64,000 nucleotides of DNA from Salipiger sp. IMCC34102 (GCF_004145405.1 NZ_SELQ01000011.1:1-64000); one strand, 5' to 3'; positions 34,515 through 43,213 are shown, counted from the first letter of the stretch. Numbers and translations: made by a program. Notes: generated by a model from the letters alone, not told the origin.

Positions 34515-36466
34515 GCTGCGGCCTTCTGCGCACCCTGAGCGCGCCTGACGACCGCCGCGGCATCGAGGATCAGCGCCACCGATCCGTCACCGAGGATGGT
34601 CGATCCCGCCAACCCTTCGATCCCGCGGTGATAAAGGCTCAGCGGCTTGATGACGGTCTGGTACTGGCCAATCACCTCGTCCACGACGAGGCCGGTCCGA
34701 CGACCCTCCACGCTGGTGATAACGACCCGCCTGACGGGGCTCTCGACACGGTCGAACCCGAACAAGGCGTCGAGGCTCAGGAACGGCACCAGTTGGTCGC
34801 GGATGCGCAAAAGCGAGCGGCCGCTCTTTCGGGTATTCTCGTCGGGGGGAAGCTCCACGCATTCCTCTACGTTGGACAACGGCAGGACGAAGGGATTGTC
34901 GCCGACCTTGACGAGAAGCCCGTCGATGATCGCCAGCGTGAGCGGCAGGCGTAGCGTCACCTCCGTCCCGCTGCCCTTCTGCGATTTCACCTCGACGCTG
35001 CCGCGCAGATCGTCCAGCACCCGGCGTACCGCATCCATGCCGACCCCGCGCCCCGAAACGCTGGACAGGGACTGCGCGGTGGAAAAGCCGGGCTCGAAGA
35101 TCAGGCCGAACAACTGGTCCTCCGAGATGTCCTGGTCGGCCATGATCAATCCGCGCTCGATCCCGCGGGTGCGGATCGCCTCCGCGTCCAGCCCCCTGCC
35201 GTCATCGGTGACCGAAATCAGCACCTCGCCCCCAGATTGCCGGGCGCGCATGATGACCCGCGACTGTTCGGGTTTGCCGGCGGCGCGCCGGCCCTCTGGC
35301 GTTTCGATCCCGTGGTCGATGGAATTGCGTATGATATGGACCATCGGTTCGGTCAGGCTGTCGATGACGTTCTTGTCGACCTCGGTCTCGCCGCCCCGGG
35401 TCTCCAGCGTGACGGTCTTGCCAAGCTCGGTGGAAAGATCGCGTACCACCCGGCGGAACTTGCCGAAGACCAGCTCGATCGGCAGCATCCGGATCGACAA
35501 CGTGGTGTCGCGCAAGCCGGTCACGAGGCGCTCGATCTCCTCGGCGGTGCTATCAAGTCCGGTATCCCCGAGGTCGTCCGCGATCCGGTTGAGCCGTGCC
35601 TGGGCGATCACCAGCTCGCCCAGTTGGTCCATCAATTCGTCCAGCCGATGCGACTGCACCCGGACCGAATCCGTCTTTTGCGCCACGCGGCTGTCCTGCG
35701 GGGCCGCCTGTGCAGGCGTGGCCGCGTCGGAAGCCTGGCTGTCGTGCAAATCCCCGGCGGATTCGGTCGGCGCCCCGTCAGCCGCCGCCCCCGGCTGCTC
35801 GATCCGAAGTGTCCAGTCCGAGGCGAAGATGAAGACATCGTCGATCGCCTCCCGCCCGGCGGCGGTCTTCAGGTCCACCTGCCAGGAGAGGTGACAGACC
35901 GTGGGGTCCAGATCCCGCAGGCCCGGCACATCCTCGGCCTGCGTGAGAACCGTCGCCTCGCCCAGTTCGGCCAGTTCCTCGATGATGAGGTCCGGGCGCA
36001 TGCCGTTCTTGAGCGCGGCGGCATCGGGCTGGAAGGTGATTACGAAGCGCTCGGTCTCGGGCGCAGTTCCGGTCGGGGCCGCCGCCCCCGTCTCCAGCGC
36101 CTCGATCCGGGCCACCAGCTCTTCGGTCGCCGGGTCACTTGCAGGCGCGCCGTCCGTGTCGGGGCCCGCATCGAGCATGCGTTCCAGGTGATCCCGCGAC
36201 GCCAAAGAGAGCTGAATCAGTTCCGGCGTCACCATCGCCTGGCCGTCGCGGATACGGTCGTAGGCATTCTCGAAGTGATGGGTAAAGGCCGACAAGGTGG
36301 CGAAGCCGAACATCGCACCCGAACCCTTGAGCGTATGCAAGGCGCGAAACACCGCGTCGATCCGCTTCGGGTTGGCCGGATCGGCCTCCAACTCGAGCAG
36401 GATCCCTTCCAGGTCCTCCAGGATGTCCCGTGATTCCTGAACGAAGGACTGTGCGGCGGGATTCAT
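34511..36466 (-). CDS. cheA: CheA histidine kinase (cassette 1)
   Basis: A 651-residue CheA. P1 has phospho-acceptor His44 in ALHTLKGSGAMFG. A P2-like domain follows (about 145-240), then the dimerisation helices, HATPase (IIRNSIDHGIE; VSGRGVGMDAVRRV) and a CheW-like C-terminal domain (about 505-645). It is shorter than the CheA of cassette 2 because of a shorter middle region. The start overlaps the cheY stop (TGATG) and its stop overlaps cheW. Confidence 0.95.
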   Translation of the reverse strand: MNPAAQSFVQESRDILEDLEGILLELEADPANPKRIDAVFRALHTLKGSGAMFGFATLSAFTHHFENAYDRIRDGQAMVTPELIQLSLASRDHLERMLDAGPDTDGAPASDPATEELVARIEALETGAAAPTGTAPETERFVITFQPDAAALKNGMRPDLIIEELAELGEATVLTQAEDVPGLRDLDPTVCHLSWQVDLKTAAGREAIDDVFIFASDWTLRIEQPGAAADGAPTESAGDLHDSQASDAATPAQAAPQDSRVAQKTDSVRVQSHRLDELMDQLGELVIAQARLNRIADDLGDTGLDSTAEEIERLVTGLRDTTLSIRMLPIELVFGKFRRVVRDLSTELGKTVTLETRGGETEVDKNVIDSLTEPMVHIIRNSIDHGIETPEGRRAAGKPEQSRVIMRARQSGGEVLISVTDDGRGLDAEAIRTRGIERGLIMADQDISEDQLFGLIFEPGFSTAQSLSSVSGRGVGMDAVRRVLDDLRGSVEVKSQKGSGTEVTLRLPLTLAIIDGLLVKVGDNPFVLPLSNVEECVELPPDENTRKSGRSLLRIRDQLVPFLSLDALFGFDRVESPVRRVVITSVEGRRTGLVVDEVIGQYQTVIKPLSLYHRGIEGLAGSTILGDGSVALILDAAAVVRRAQGAQKAAA

Positions 36467-36837
36467 CAGGCGCCCCCGATCATCTTGTTGACGACCGCGA
36501 CCAGCTTTTCCTCGTCGAAGGGTTTCACGAGCCAGCCGGTGGCACCGGCCTCCTTGGCCTCCATCATCTTCTCTTTCTGCGCTTCGGTGGTGAGCATCAC
36601 GATGGGAAGACCGTCGAAGCGCCGATCCTCGCGGGCCTTCCGGATCATCTCGATCCCGTTCATGTTCGGCATGTTCAGGTCGCAGACCACCAGGCTGACC
36701 TCGTTGGCGGCGAGCGCCTCCAGCCCCTCCACCCCGTCACCGGCGCCGATCACGTCGTAGCCCTTCGGCCGCAGCGTGAAGCCGATCATGTCGCGGATAC
36801 TTTTGGAATCGTCGACGCTGAGAACGGTCTTCGGCAT
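36466..36837 (-). CDS. cheY: CheY receiver (cassette 1)
   Basis: A 123-residue CheY: D9/D10, phospho-acceptor D53 (VVCDLNMPNMNG), T83/T84 and K105 (LVKPFDEE). It lies between the STAS gene and cheA, 3 bp after the former and overlapping the latter. The long helix AQKEKMMEAKEAGATGW is typical of classical CheY of the CheA1 type. It may be a motor- or effector-binding output, or a phosphate sink. Confidence 0.94.
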   Translation of the reverse strand: MPKTVLSVDDSKSIRDMIGFTLRPKGYDVIGAGDGVEGLEALAANEVSLVVCDLNMPNMNGIEMIRKAREDRRFDGLPIVMLTTEAQKEKMMEAKEAGATGWLVKPFDEEKLVAVVNKMIGGA

Positions 36838-36840
36838 GGC

Positions 36841-37125
36841 TCAGATCTCCTTGGGTCGGTCGAGTACCGCCAGTGCGGCGGAGGCGGCGGGGCCCATCGT
36901 CAGACGATCGGCCGGAAAACTGCGTGCGGCACTGGCGAGAAGCTGCAGCGAAAGCGGACTGACAGCGGCATCGTCGGGCTCAAGGTCCAACGACACCTCC
37001 AATTCAGACCTTTCGGCTTCGTCCAGAAGCGATACGAGGTCAGCGTGGGCCGTCGTCACGGTGCCGGCGTCGAGGTCGGCTGGCAGACGCAGCGCGCCTG
37101 TTGCGCGAGTGTTGGGAGGGGGCAT
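36841..37125 (-). CDS. STAS-domain, CheS-like protein (cassette 1)
   Basis: A 94-residue weak STAS domain (LRLPADLDAGTVTTAHADLV; LEVSLDLEPDDAAVSPLSLQLL). The ATG at 37125 has AGAGGTG in front; a longer frame would run over this site. Like its cassette 2 counterpart, it stands before cheY-cheA and matches CheS of Sinorhizobium in size and place, although the two STAS proteins share little sequence. It is probably a CheA/CheY modulator. It is the first gene of the minus-strand che region. Confidence 0.65.
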   Translation of the reverse strand: MPPPNTRATGALRLPADLDAGTVTTAHADLVSLLDEAERSELEVSLDLEPDDAAVSPLSLQLLASAARSFPADRLTMGPAASAALAVLDRPKEI

Positions 37126-37294
37126 CGTCACCTCTGGGGTTAATGGTCCCACACCTCATCGGTCGAACCCCCAAAGATCCGGTAAACGCGCGCCCGAAAA
37201 CTTGCGACGGAAGGTCCGGCAACATCCCCACGCGCCTTAAGACGGAGGTAACCGGTGCCCGCTAACAAGCGTCCGGTCCAGTATCGGAGGTCCC

Positions 37295-38947
37295 ATGACA
37301 TCGCCTCACGCCGCGCTCGAAAAGGCGCTTGAACGCCTGTCCGATGATATTTCCGGCGCCTTTTCGATCGCGTTCTTCGAACTCGAGACAATCCGCAGCA
37401 CCGCCGCGGAGTTCGGGACGGATATCGGAAACCTCCTGACCGCCACCGCCCCGCAGGACACGCCGGACCAGCAGGACGGCACCTTCGAGCTTTTCCTGCA
37501 GAACGCCGCATCGGCCGCCGACGCCGCCGGGGGAGCCGCGGATTCGCTGACCGACCGGGCCTTCCAGGGCGCGCTGATCCGGATCTCGGCTTCGCTTCTG
37601 GAGATGAAGAAGCACACCATCGCGCTGACCAGCATCTCCTCGCTGACCAAGATCACGCAAAGCGAAACCCGTGACATGGACAACCGGCTGACGGCATTCA
37701 CCGAATCCCTCGACGACCGGTGTCGCGACCTGAGGGAGGCGACGGGACGCTCTGCGAACCTGGTGGTCGAGACGCAGCAGCAAAGCGGCCTTGCGCGAGA
37801 CAGGCTGACGGCCATCGGGCTCGAATTCCGCGCCCTGTCCGACAATGCCGGTGACGAGGCAACCCGCCTTGCCGACCTCGAACGCGTGCATCACGCCTAC
37901 ATGGCCGAAATCCGGGAAGACGCGAACCGTCTCGACGCCGAGGTCAGACGCGCCGTCGGCGATTTGATCGGCTGCCTGCAGTTCCCCGACAGCTTCGCCC
38001 AGCGGACGGAACACATGCGCACCGCCATTGCCGCTCTGAATACCGCGTCGGCGGAGGATCGCGCGCTCCTAGCCAAGGTCATCGCCGCCCAGCTCCAGGC
38101 GATGGCCGGGGCGCTCAAGCAGATCTCCGGCACCGCAAGCCGCGCGCTCGGGACCTTGCGGGAGGCTTTCGAACTCAGCCCGATCATCCACAACCGCAGC
38201 GATGCGGCGGACCCCTCGGACGCCTGGATGACCGCCACCGCCCAGGCCAACGACGTCATGCTCGAGTCCGTCGCCCGTGCGCGTGAGCAATTCGGCGCCG
38301 CCTTGGAACTTCTGGCGGGCCTCACCCGCCAGATCGATGCCACGCAGGAGAACCTGGAAACCTCTGTGGAATTGAACCGCGAGTTGGAGATTTCGGTTCA
38401 CAACGCCTCATTGGTGGCGCACCGATCCGGTTCACAGACCTCGCCTTTGCGGTTCCTGGCGGGATCGGTCAAGGACGTGGTGGACCGGACCTCGAACCTG
38501 ATCACGCCGATTTCAGAGGCGCTCGGTCATATCCGCTCCACCTCGGAGGCGCTTGCCGCCTCGAGCCTCGACCGCGACCTTCAGACCCTGCTCGGCTTGC
38601 AGGAATCCGCGGCGAAAGAAGCCGAGGCGCAAGGCCAGCGGCTCGACCGGGTCCGCGGCATGCGACGTGCCCTTCTGGACCACGCCGACCGGCTGGATGG
38701 AGCGGCGACAGCGGGCGGCAACGCTTTCGACGTAGCGGCGGAGCACGTCGGGGCCATTGCCGAGCTGGCCCGGGACGTGGGCGACATTGCCCTGGGTTCG
38801 GACAGCCCGGAAGGCGACCTTCATTGGCTTTACGCGCTCTACACGATGGAAGAGGAACGGGTCGTTCACCGAAAAGCTCTGGGATTGCCCGAGATCGCGG
38901 AAACGGCGGAAGACACCACCGAAGAGCTCGACGATTTCCTGCTGTAG
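37295..38947 (+). CDS. Soluble helical protein with decayed MCP hairpin tip
   Basis: A 550-residue, almost wholly helical protein without signal peptide or membrane segment, encoded divergently from the che cassettes with GGAGG before the ATG. I know no named family. Residues 370-399 (NASLVAHRSG to VKDVVDRT) align without gaps to the MCP tip consensus ([10 protein letters not shown] to VRKLAERS), with about 8 identities and many similar residues. The Glu that receptors keep in EAARAG is replaced, as is the Gly-rich turn. The gene's position, soluble nature and length recall IcpA, the soluble receptor heading the Sinorhizobium che operon. It could be an array scaffold, decoy receptor or decayed receptor. 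The C-terminus is very acidic (ETAEDTTEELDDFLL). Confidence 0.65.
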   Translation: MTSPHAALEKALERLSDDISGAFSIAFFELETIRSTAAEFGTDIGNLLTATAPQDTPDQQDGTFELFLQNAASAADAAGGAADSLTDRAFQGALIRISASLLEMKKHTIALTSISSLTKITQSETRDMDNRLTAFTESLDDRCRDLREATGRSANLVVETQQQSGLARDRLTAIGLEFRALSDNAGDEATRLADLERVHHAYMAEIREDANRLDAEVRRAVGDLIGCLQFPDSFAQRTEHMRTAIAALNTASAEDRALLAKVIAAQLQAMAGALKQISGTASRALGTLREAFELSPIIHNRSDAADPSDAWMTATAQANDVMLESVARAREQFGAALELLAGLTRQIDATQENLETSVELNRELEISVHNASLVAHRSGSQTSPLRFLAGSVKDVVDRTSNLITPISEALGHIRSTSEALAASSLDRDLQTLLGLQESAAKEAEAQGQRLDRVRGMRRALLDHADRLDGAATAGGNAFDVAAEHVGAIAELARDVGDIALGSDSPEGDLHWLYALYTMEEERVVHRKALGLPEIAETAEDTTEELDDFLL

Positions 38948-39150
38948 GTTCGCTCGACCGTCTTCGATCAGTACGATTGCTGCATGGCGCCGTCGTAGTC
39001 GCGCATGCCCGGCCAACACGAAGCGCTGACCGTTGGCCTCTGGACCCGCGCTCTGCCTGGGCGCGGCGATGACCCGACCTCCCCTTGAACCGAGGTGATC
39101 CACCGCGCATAACGTCAGGGTCAGACTCTAAGAAGGAGGCACGGCGACAA

Positions 39151-39375
39151 ATGGTCAAATCGTCCATTCGGCGCATTCAGGTTGTTAGCTTTTTTCTGTC
39201 TCATATTCCCCTTGCAGCACTCGCCACCGTCCTTCTTCAGGATGGCAGCGATGGCGACTGGGGGCTGATCGGGCTTTGTTTCGTGGCCACCGCGATCGCA
39301 GCCGCGCTGCTCTTGTTCTACCTCGACCGCGCGATCAAGACCGTCGTGGCGCGCGCCGATCCCACCGTGCCATAA
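39151..39375 (+). CDS. Small two-helix membrane protein
   Basis: A 74-residue protein with AAGGAGGC before the ATG at 39151. Two membrane helices (about 11-29 and 37-58) are joined by an acidic loop, followed by a short basic tail. The first helix, VSFFLSHIPLAALATVLL, resembles the two-helix input module found before GGDEF domains in some alphaproteobacteria, but no GGDEF domain follows. It may be a free-standing module or a remnant. Function unknown; no operon partner. Confidence 0.6.
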   Translation: MVKSSIRRIQVVSFFLSHIPLAALATVLLQDGSDGDWGLIGLCFVATAIAAALLLFYLDRAIKTVVARADPTVP

Positions 39376-39411
39376 ACGTCCGAAAGGGCGCGCCGGCCAT
39401 GCTTGGCGGCC

Positions 39412-39750
39412 TCAACGCAAGGCGAGGACCCAGACCAGCGCCGCGATCAGCACGACTTTCACCGCAACGATCGCGATCACCGCCCCCCTACTTTCGAAGT
39501 CGGGCAGGAAATCTCGCCAGGATCGTTTCGTTCGGGAGAAGATCTGTGCCTCTACCCCGCGCAGGACACTCGCGGGCGGTGTCACCGGATCGGTATCGAA
39601 GAGATTGGCGAAAGAGCCTTGCCAATGGTCGACTTCGGCCCGGAACGCCCCGTCCCGCGCGGCCAGTTCCTGAGCCTGCCGAAGATCCTCGCCCTCCAAC
39701 AGATCGAGAGCGTATTCTCCGGCCAGCATGATTCTCTCATCGCGACCCAT
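39412..39750 (-). CDS. Short RskA-like anti-sigma factor
   Basis: A 112-residue protein. The N-terminal half (AGEYALDLLEGEDL; SFANLFDTDPVTPP; LRGVEAQIF) matches the cytoplasmic anti-sigma domain of the RskA/ChrR-associated family, and one membrane helix lies at about 89-111. The usual C-terminal extracytoplasmic RskA domain (over 100 residues) is absent. GGAGGG precedes the ATG. No ECF sigma gene is adjacent; such factors normally sit right upstream, where there is only a gene-free stretch. It is either an orphan regulator or a truncated one. Confidence 0.7.
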   Translation of the reverse strand: MGRDERIMLAGEYALDLLEGEDLRQAQELAARDGAFRAEVDHWQGSFANLFDTDPVTPPASVLRGVEAQIFSRTKRSWRDFLPDFESRGAVIAIVAVKVVLIAALVWVLALR

Positions 39751-40139
39751 GGAGCCCTCCGATGGTCCGGTGTGGCGTGTTCCCAGTCTAGACGGGGAAC
39801 GGCCCCAAGCAAAACCCCGATCCAGAAGGCTTTTCCATCATGTTTCGCGCCGCGATCCGATCCGCGCATGGGGTGCCCGCGGCAATCGGCTCCGCTTCAC
39901 CAAAACGGGAAGGCTCGTAACGCGCTCACAATGTTCAGGTTTTGATCTCTCGCCGCCGGGTCTCACGGTGCATGCAGCGCACGGTTCGCAAGACGAGACC
40001 CCGGGGGGCCATGAGCAAGAAAAAGCCCGTCAATTCCGCGTTCCAAACAGGCCGACCCGCCAGATCCACGGGTTTTCCCGCTCGATCGATGGACGTCGAT
40101 CGCGCTTTCAAGATGTTTCACGCCCGATTGGGCCCAAGT
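39751..40139. other. Gene-free stretch between mmsB and the anti-sigma gene
   Basis: About 390 bp with no supported gene. A plus-strand frame starting ATG near 40011 (MSKKKPVNSAF) exists but runs on into the antisense of mmsB and has no family similarity, so I do not annotate it. An expected ECF sigma gene was not found. No clear hairpin or repeat. Confidence 0.5.
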
Positions 40140-41009
40140 CTATCCCCGCTCACGCCTTTCGAAACGCGGCAGCATGGCCGAGAAATCGCGACCCGCGCCG
40201 TCCTCCTCCTCCACGAAGATGCGATAGAGTTCTGCCGCCGCGCGCCCCAGCGGCGTGTCCGCATCGGCGGCTTCGGCAGCCTGTTGCGACAGGCGAAGGT
40301 CTTTCAACATCAGGTCCGCCGCGAAGCCCGGGGCATAGCCGTTGTCGGCAGGTGATGCCGGGCCGACACCGGGGGCCGGGCAATAGGTGTTCATCGACCA
40401 CGACGACCCCGACGAGGTCGAGACGGCATCGAACATCGCCTGCCGGTCCAGCCCCAGCTTGTCGGCCAATGCGAAGGCCTCGCAGGTGCCGATCATCGTG
40501 ATCCCGAGGATCATGTTGTTGCAGATCTTTGCCGCCTGTCCGTTGCCGGACGGACCGCAATGCACCGTTTTCTGCCCCATCACCTCAAAAAGCGGTGTCG
40601 CCGTTTCGAAGGCTGCCGGATCACCGCCCACCATGAAGGTCAGGGTCCCCGCCTCGGCCCCGCCGATCCCGCCGGACACCGGCGCGTCGAGCGCCCCCAG
40701 CCCGGCGGCCTGCGCCTGGTCCGCAACGGCGCGGGCGCTTGCCACGTCGACGGTCGAACAATCGAGAAGCACGGCCCCTTCGGGCAGTGCGGGGATGACC
40801 TCGTCGGCCACGCTGCGCAGGATATCCCCGTTTGGCAGCATGGTGATCGCGATCTCGGCGGAATCGCAGGCCGCGGCAGCGCTTTTCGCCAGCGTCAGGC
40901 CCTGCGGGCGCGCCGCCACGTCGTAGCAAAGGACGTCATGACCGGCGGCGACGAGGTTCCGGGCCATGGGCGCGCCCATGTTGCCCAAACCGATGAAGGC
41001 GATCTTCAT
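40140..41009 (-). CDS. mmsB: 3-hydroxyisobutyrate dehydrogenase
   Basis: A 289-residue NAD-dependent dehydrogenase of the beta-hydroxyacid family. NAD-binding GLGNMGAPMA is at 7-16, substrate-binding DAPVSGGIGGAEAGTL at about 112-127, and the catalytic Lys in GNGQAAKICNNMI near residue 170. It oxidises 3-hydroxyisobutyrate to methylmalonate semialdehyde in valine breakdown. The start overlaps the stop of the preceding CoA-hydrolase gene (ATGA), which supplies its substrate. Confidence 0.95.
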   Translation of the reverse strand: MKIAFIGLGNMGAPMARNLVAAGHDVLCYDVAARPQGLTLAKSAAAACDSAEIAITMLPNGDILRSVADEVIPALPEGAVLLDCSTVDVASARAVADQAQAAGLGALDAPVSGGIGGAEAGTLTFMVGGDPAAFETATPLFEVMGQKTVHCGPSGNGQAAKICNNMILGITMIGTCEAFALADKLGLDRQAMFDAVSTSSGSSWSMNTYCPAPGVGPASPADNGYAPGFAADLMLKDLRLSQQAAEAADADTPLGRAAAELYRIFVEEEDGAGRDFSAMLPRFERRERG

Positions 41010-42046
41010 GGACGGTCTCCCAGGACAAGTGCGTCATCGCCCAACGGGTCCAGCATCGCATCGACGTCCGCTTGCGTCACATCGGCGACACCCAGATGGG
41101 TCCATTTCGGTCGGCGATCCCGGTCGATGATCGCGGCCCGTATCCCTTCGAGAAAATCGCCCTGCTGCTGCGCGCGAAAGGTGTAGCGGAACTCGTGCCG
41201 CAGGGCCCGCTCGACCGATCCGTCGCGCGCGTCGCGGATCAGGCGCAACGCGCAGGCCATGGCGAGCGGGGCATTGCGCGACATCCCTTCGGTCGCGGCC
41301 CGGGCGACGGCACCTTCGGCCGCGCCACAGGCGATGACGATGTCCTCCAGCCTGTCGTGCGCGAAGAGCATGTCGAGCTCCGGCGCGTCCCGCTTCAAGG
41401 GGCTGACGGGCGGATCCTGCGCAGCCTGGCCGAGTGTGCGCACGTCGCCTTCGGCTTCGAGCGTCGCGATCAACCCGGCCCAGTCCTGCCGCGGGACGAA
41501 GTGATCTGCAAAGCCCGCGTGGATCGCATCGCCCGCGCTCATCCGGGCCGAGGTCAGGCCGAGGTATTCCCCCACCCGACCCGGTGCGCGGCCAAGCAGG
41601 TAGCTGCCGCCCACGTCCGGCACCAACCCGATGGAGCATTCGGGCATCGCGATCTGGCTGTCCTCGCAGACAATACGGTGGCTGGCGTGGCAGCCCACGC
41701 CCACGCCTCCACCCATGGTGAACCCTTGCAGGAAACTGACGGCCGGCTTGCCGTAGCCCGCGATCAACGCGTTCATCCGGTATTCCTGCCGCCAGAAGTC
41801 CTGCCCGAAGCCGTAGCGCCCCGCCGTGCCGTTCTCGTAGAGCTTTGCGATATCGCCGCCCGCGCAGAACGCCTTGTCGCCGGCCGCGTCGAAGACGACC
41901 AACGCCACGGCGTCGTCCGCAGACCAATCGCGCAGAGCGCGCTCGATAGCGAGGCTCATGTCTTCGGTCAGGGCATTGAGCGCCTCGGGTCGATTCAGCG
42001 TGATCCGGCCCGCCCGCCCGGTGATGCGGATATCGATGTCGCTCAT
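41006..42046 (-). CDS. 3-hydroxyisobutyryl-CoA hydrolase
   Basis: A 346-residue member of the enoyl-CoA hydratase/isomerase family in its HIBYL-CoA hydrolase branch (ECH_2 type). KAFCAGGDIAKLYENG forms one oxyanion half and GFTMGGGVGVGCHASHRI the other, followed by MPECSIGLVPDVGGSYLL with the catalytic acidic residues. The family length (about 345) fits. It hydrolyses 3-hydroxyisobutyryl-CoA, between isobutyryl-CoA dehydrogenase/hydratase and MmsB. It is coupled at both ends by ATGA overlaps. Confidence 0.92.
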   Translation of the reverse strand: MSDIDIRITGRAGRITLNRPEALNALTEDMSLAIERALRDWSADDAVALVVFDAAGDKAFCAGGDIAKLYENGTAGRYGFGQDFWRQEYRMNALIAGYGKPAVSFLQGFTMGGGVGVGCHASHRIVCEDSQIAMPECSIGLVPDVGGSYLLGRAPGRVGEYLGLTSARMSAGDAIHAGFADHFVPRQDWAGLIATLEAEGDVRTLGQAAQDPPVSPLKRDAPELDMLFAHDRLEDIVIACGAAEGAVARAATEGMSRNAPLAMACALRLIRDARDGSVERALRHEFRYTFRAQQQGDFLEGIRAAIIDRDRRPKWTHLGVADVTQADVDAMLDPLGDDALVLGDRP

Positions 42047-43176
42047 GCTTCTGCCAGCAAGTTGCGCGCCACGATGAGGCGCATGATTTCGTTCGTCCCT
42101 TCGAGGATCTGGTGCACCCGCAGGTCGCGGACGATCTTCTCGACCCCGTAGTCGGCGAGGTAGCCGTAGCCACCGTGCAACTGCAGGCACTGGTCGGCCA
42201 CGCGGCTGGCGGCCTCGGTCACGTGCTTCTTTGCCATGGCACAGAACTTGGAGGCATCCGGCGCGCCGGTGTCCAGCTTCCACGCTGCCTGCCGCAGGAA
42301 GATGCGGGCGGCCTGCAACTCGATCTCCATGTCCGAGAGGCGGAATTGCAGCGCCTGGAAGTCGCTCAGCGCCTGCCCGAAGGCGGTCCGCTCGCGCATG
42401 TAGGCAAGCGTCGCGTCCATCGCGGCCTGTGCCCCACCCAGCGCACTGGCGGCGATGTTCAGCCGCCCCCCATCGAGCCCGGCCATCGCGTAGGAAAACC
42501 CGCGTCCCTCCTCGCCCAGAAGCGCGCCGGGGCAGCCGTCGAACTGGACCTGCCGGGTGGGTTGCGACCGCCAACCCATCTTGTCCTCTAGCCCGCCGAA
42601 GGACAGCCCGTCCGCCCCGTCCTCGACCAGGTAGGCGCTGATTCCCCTGGGCCCCGCGTCGCCAGAGCGGGCCATCACGACATAAAGATCGGAATATCCT
42701 CCACCCGAAATGAAGGCCTTGCTCCCCGTCAACGCCCAGCCGTTGCCGCCCTGCACGGCCTTGGTTTTCAGTGCCGCCGCATCCGACCCGCTGCCGGGTT
42801 CGGTCAGGCAGTAGCTGGCGAATTTCTCCATCCCGATGAGGCCGGGTAGAATCCGATCCTTGGTTGCGTCGTCACCGAACTTGTCGATCATCGCCGCGAC
42901 CATGTTGTGAATCGACAGGAAAGACGCGACCGACGGGCAGGCCATCGAGAGCGCCTCGAACACCAGCGTCGCGTCGAGCCGCGTGAGGCCAGTTCCCCCC
43001 GCCCGTTCGCTGACGTAGAGCCCGCCGAAGCCCAGCTCGGCCACGTCTTGCCAAAGCGCCTTGGGGATCGTGCCCGCCGCCTCCCACTCCCGCGCGTGGG
43101 GCGCGATGCGGTCCTGGCCGAAGGCGTGGGCCATGTCGAAGATCGCGACCTGCTCGTCGCTCAGCGCAAAATCCAT
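42043..43176 (-). CDS. Isobutyryl-CoA dehydrogenase-type acyl-CoA dehydrogenase
   Basis: A 377-residue flavoprotein acyl-CoA dehydrogenase. FAD/substrate motifs are YCLTEPGSGSDAAALKT and GWALTGSKAFISGGG. The C-terminal LEGTNEIMRLIVAR carries the catalytic Glu at the position used by isobutyryl- and short-chain enzymes. It opens the valine-catabolic trio with the CoA hydrolase and mmsB, so isobutyryl-CoA is the probable substrate. The crotonase for the hydration step is not in the trio. The gene heads the operon. Confidence 0.9.
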   Translation of the reverse strand: MDFALSDEQVAIFDMAHAFGQDRIAPHAREWEAAGTIPKALWQDVAELGFGGLYVSERAGGTGLTRLDATLVFEALSMACPSVASFLSIHNMVAAMIDKFGDDATKDRILPGLIGMEKFASYCLTEPGSGSDAAALKTKAVQGGNGWALTGSKAFISGGGYSDLYVVMARSGDAGPRGISAYLVEDGADGLSFGGLEDKMGWRSQPTRQVQFDGCPGALLGEEGRGFSYAMAGLDGGRLNIAASALGGAQAAMDATLAYMRERTAFGQALSDFQALQFRLSDMEIELQAARIFLRQAAWKLDTGAPDASKFCAMAKKHVTEAASRVADQCLQLHGGYGYLADYGVEKIVRDLRVHQILEGTNEIMRLIVARNLLAEA

Positions 43177-43213
43177 CGGTGTCCTCCCGATATCAGCCTA
43201 CCCCTCGGACGCG

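Noticed and set aside
40011-40355. Plus-strand frame MSKKKPVNSAF... between mmsB and the anti-sigma gene
   Set aside because: It runs into the antisense of mmsB, lacks a convincing ribosome-binding site and shows no family similarity.
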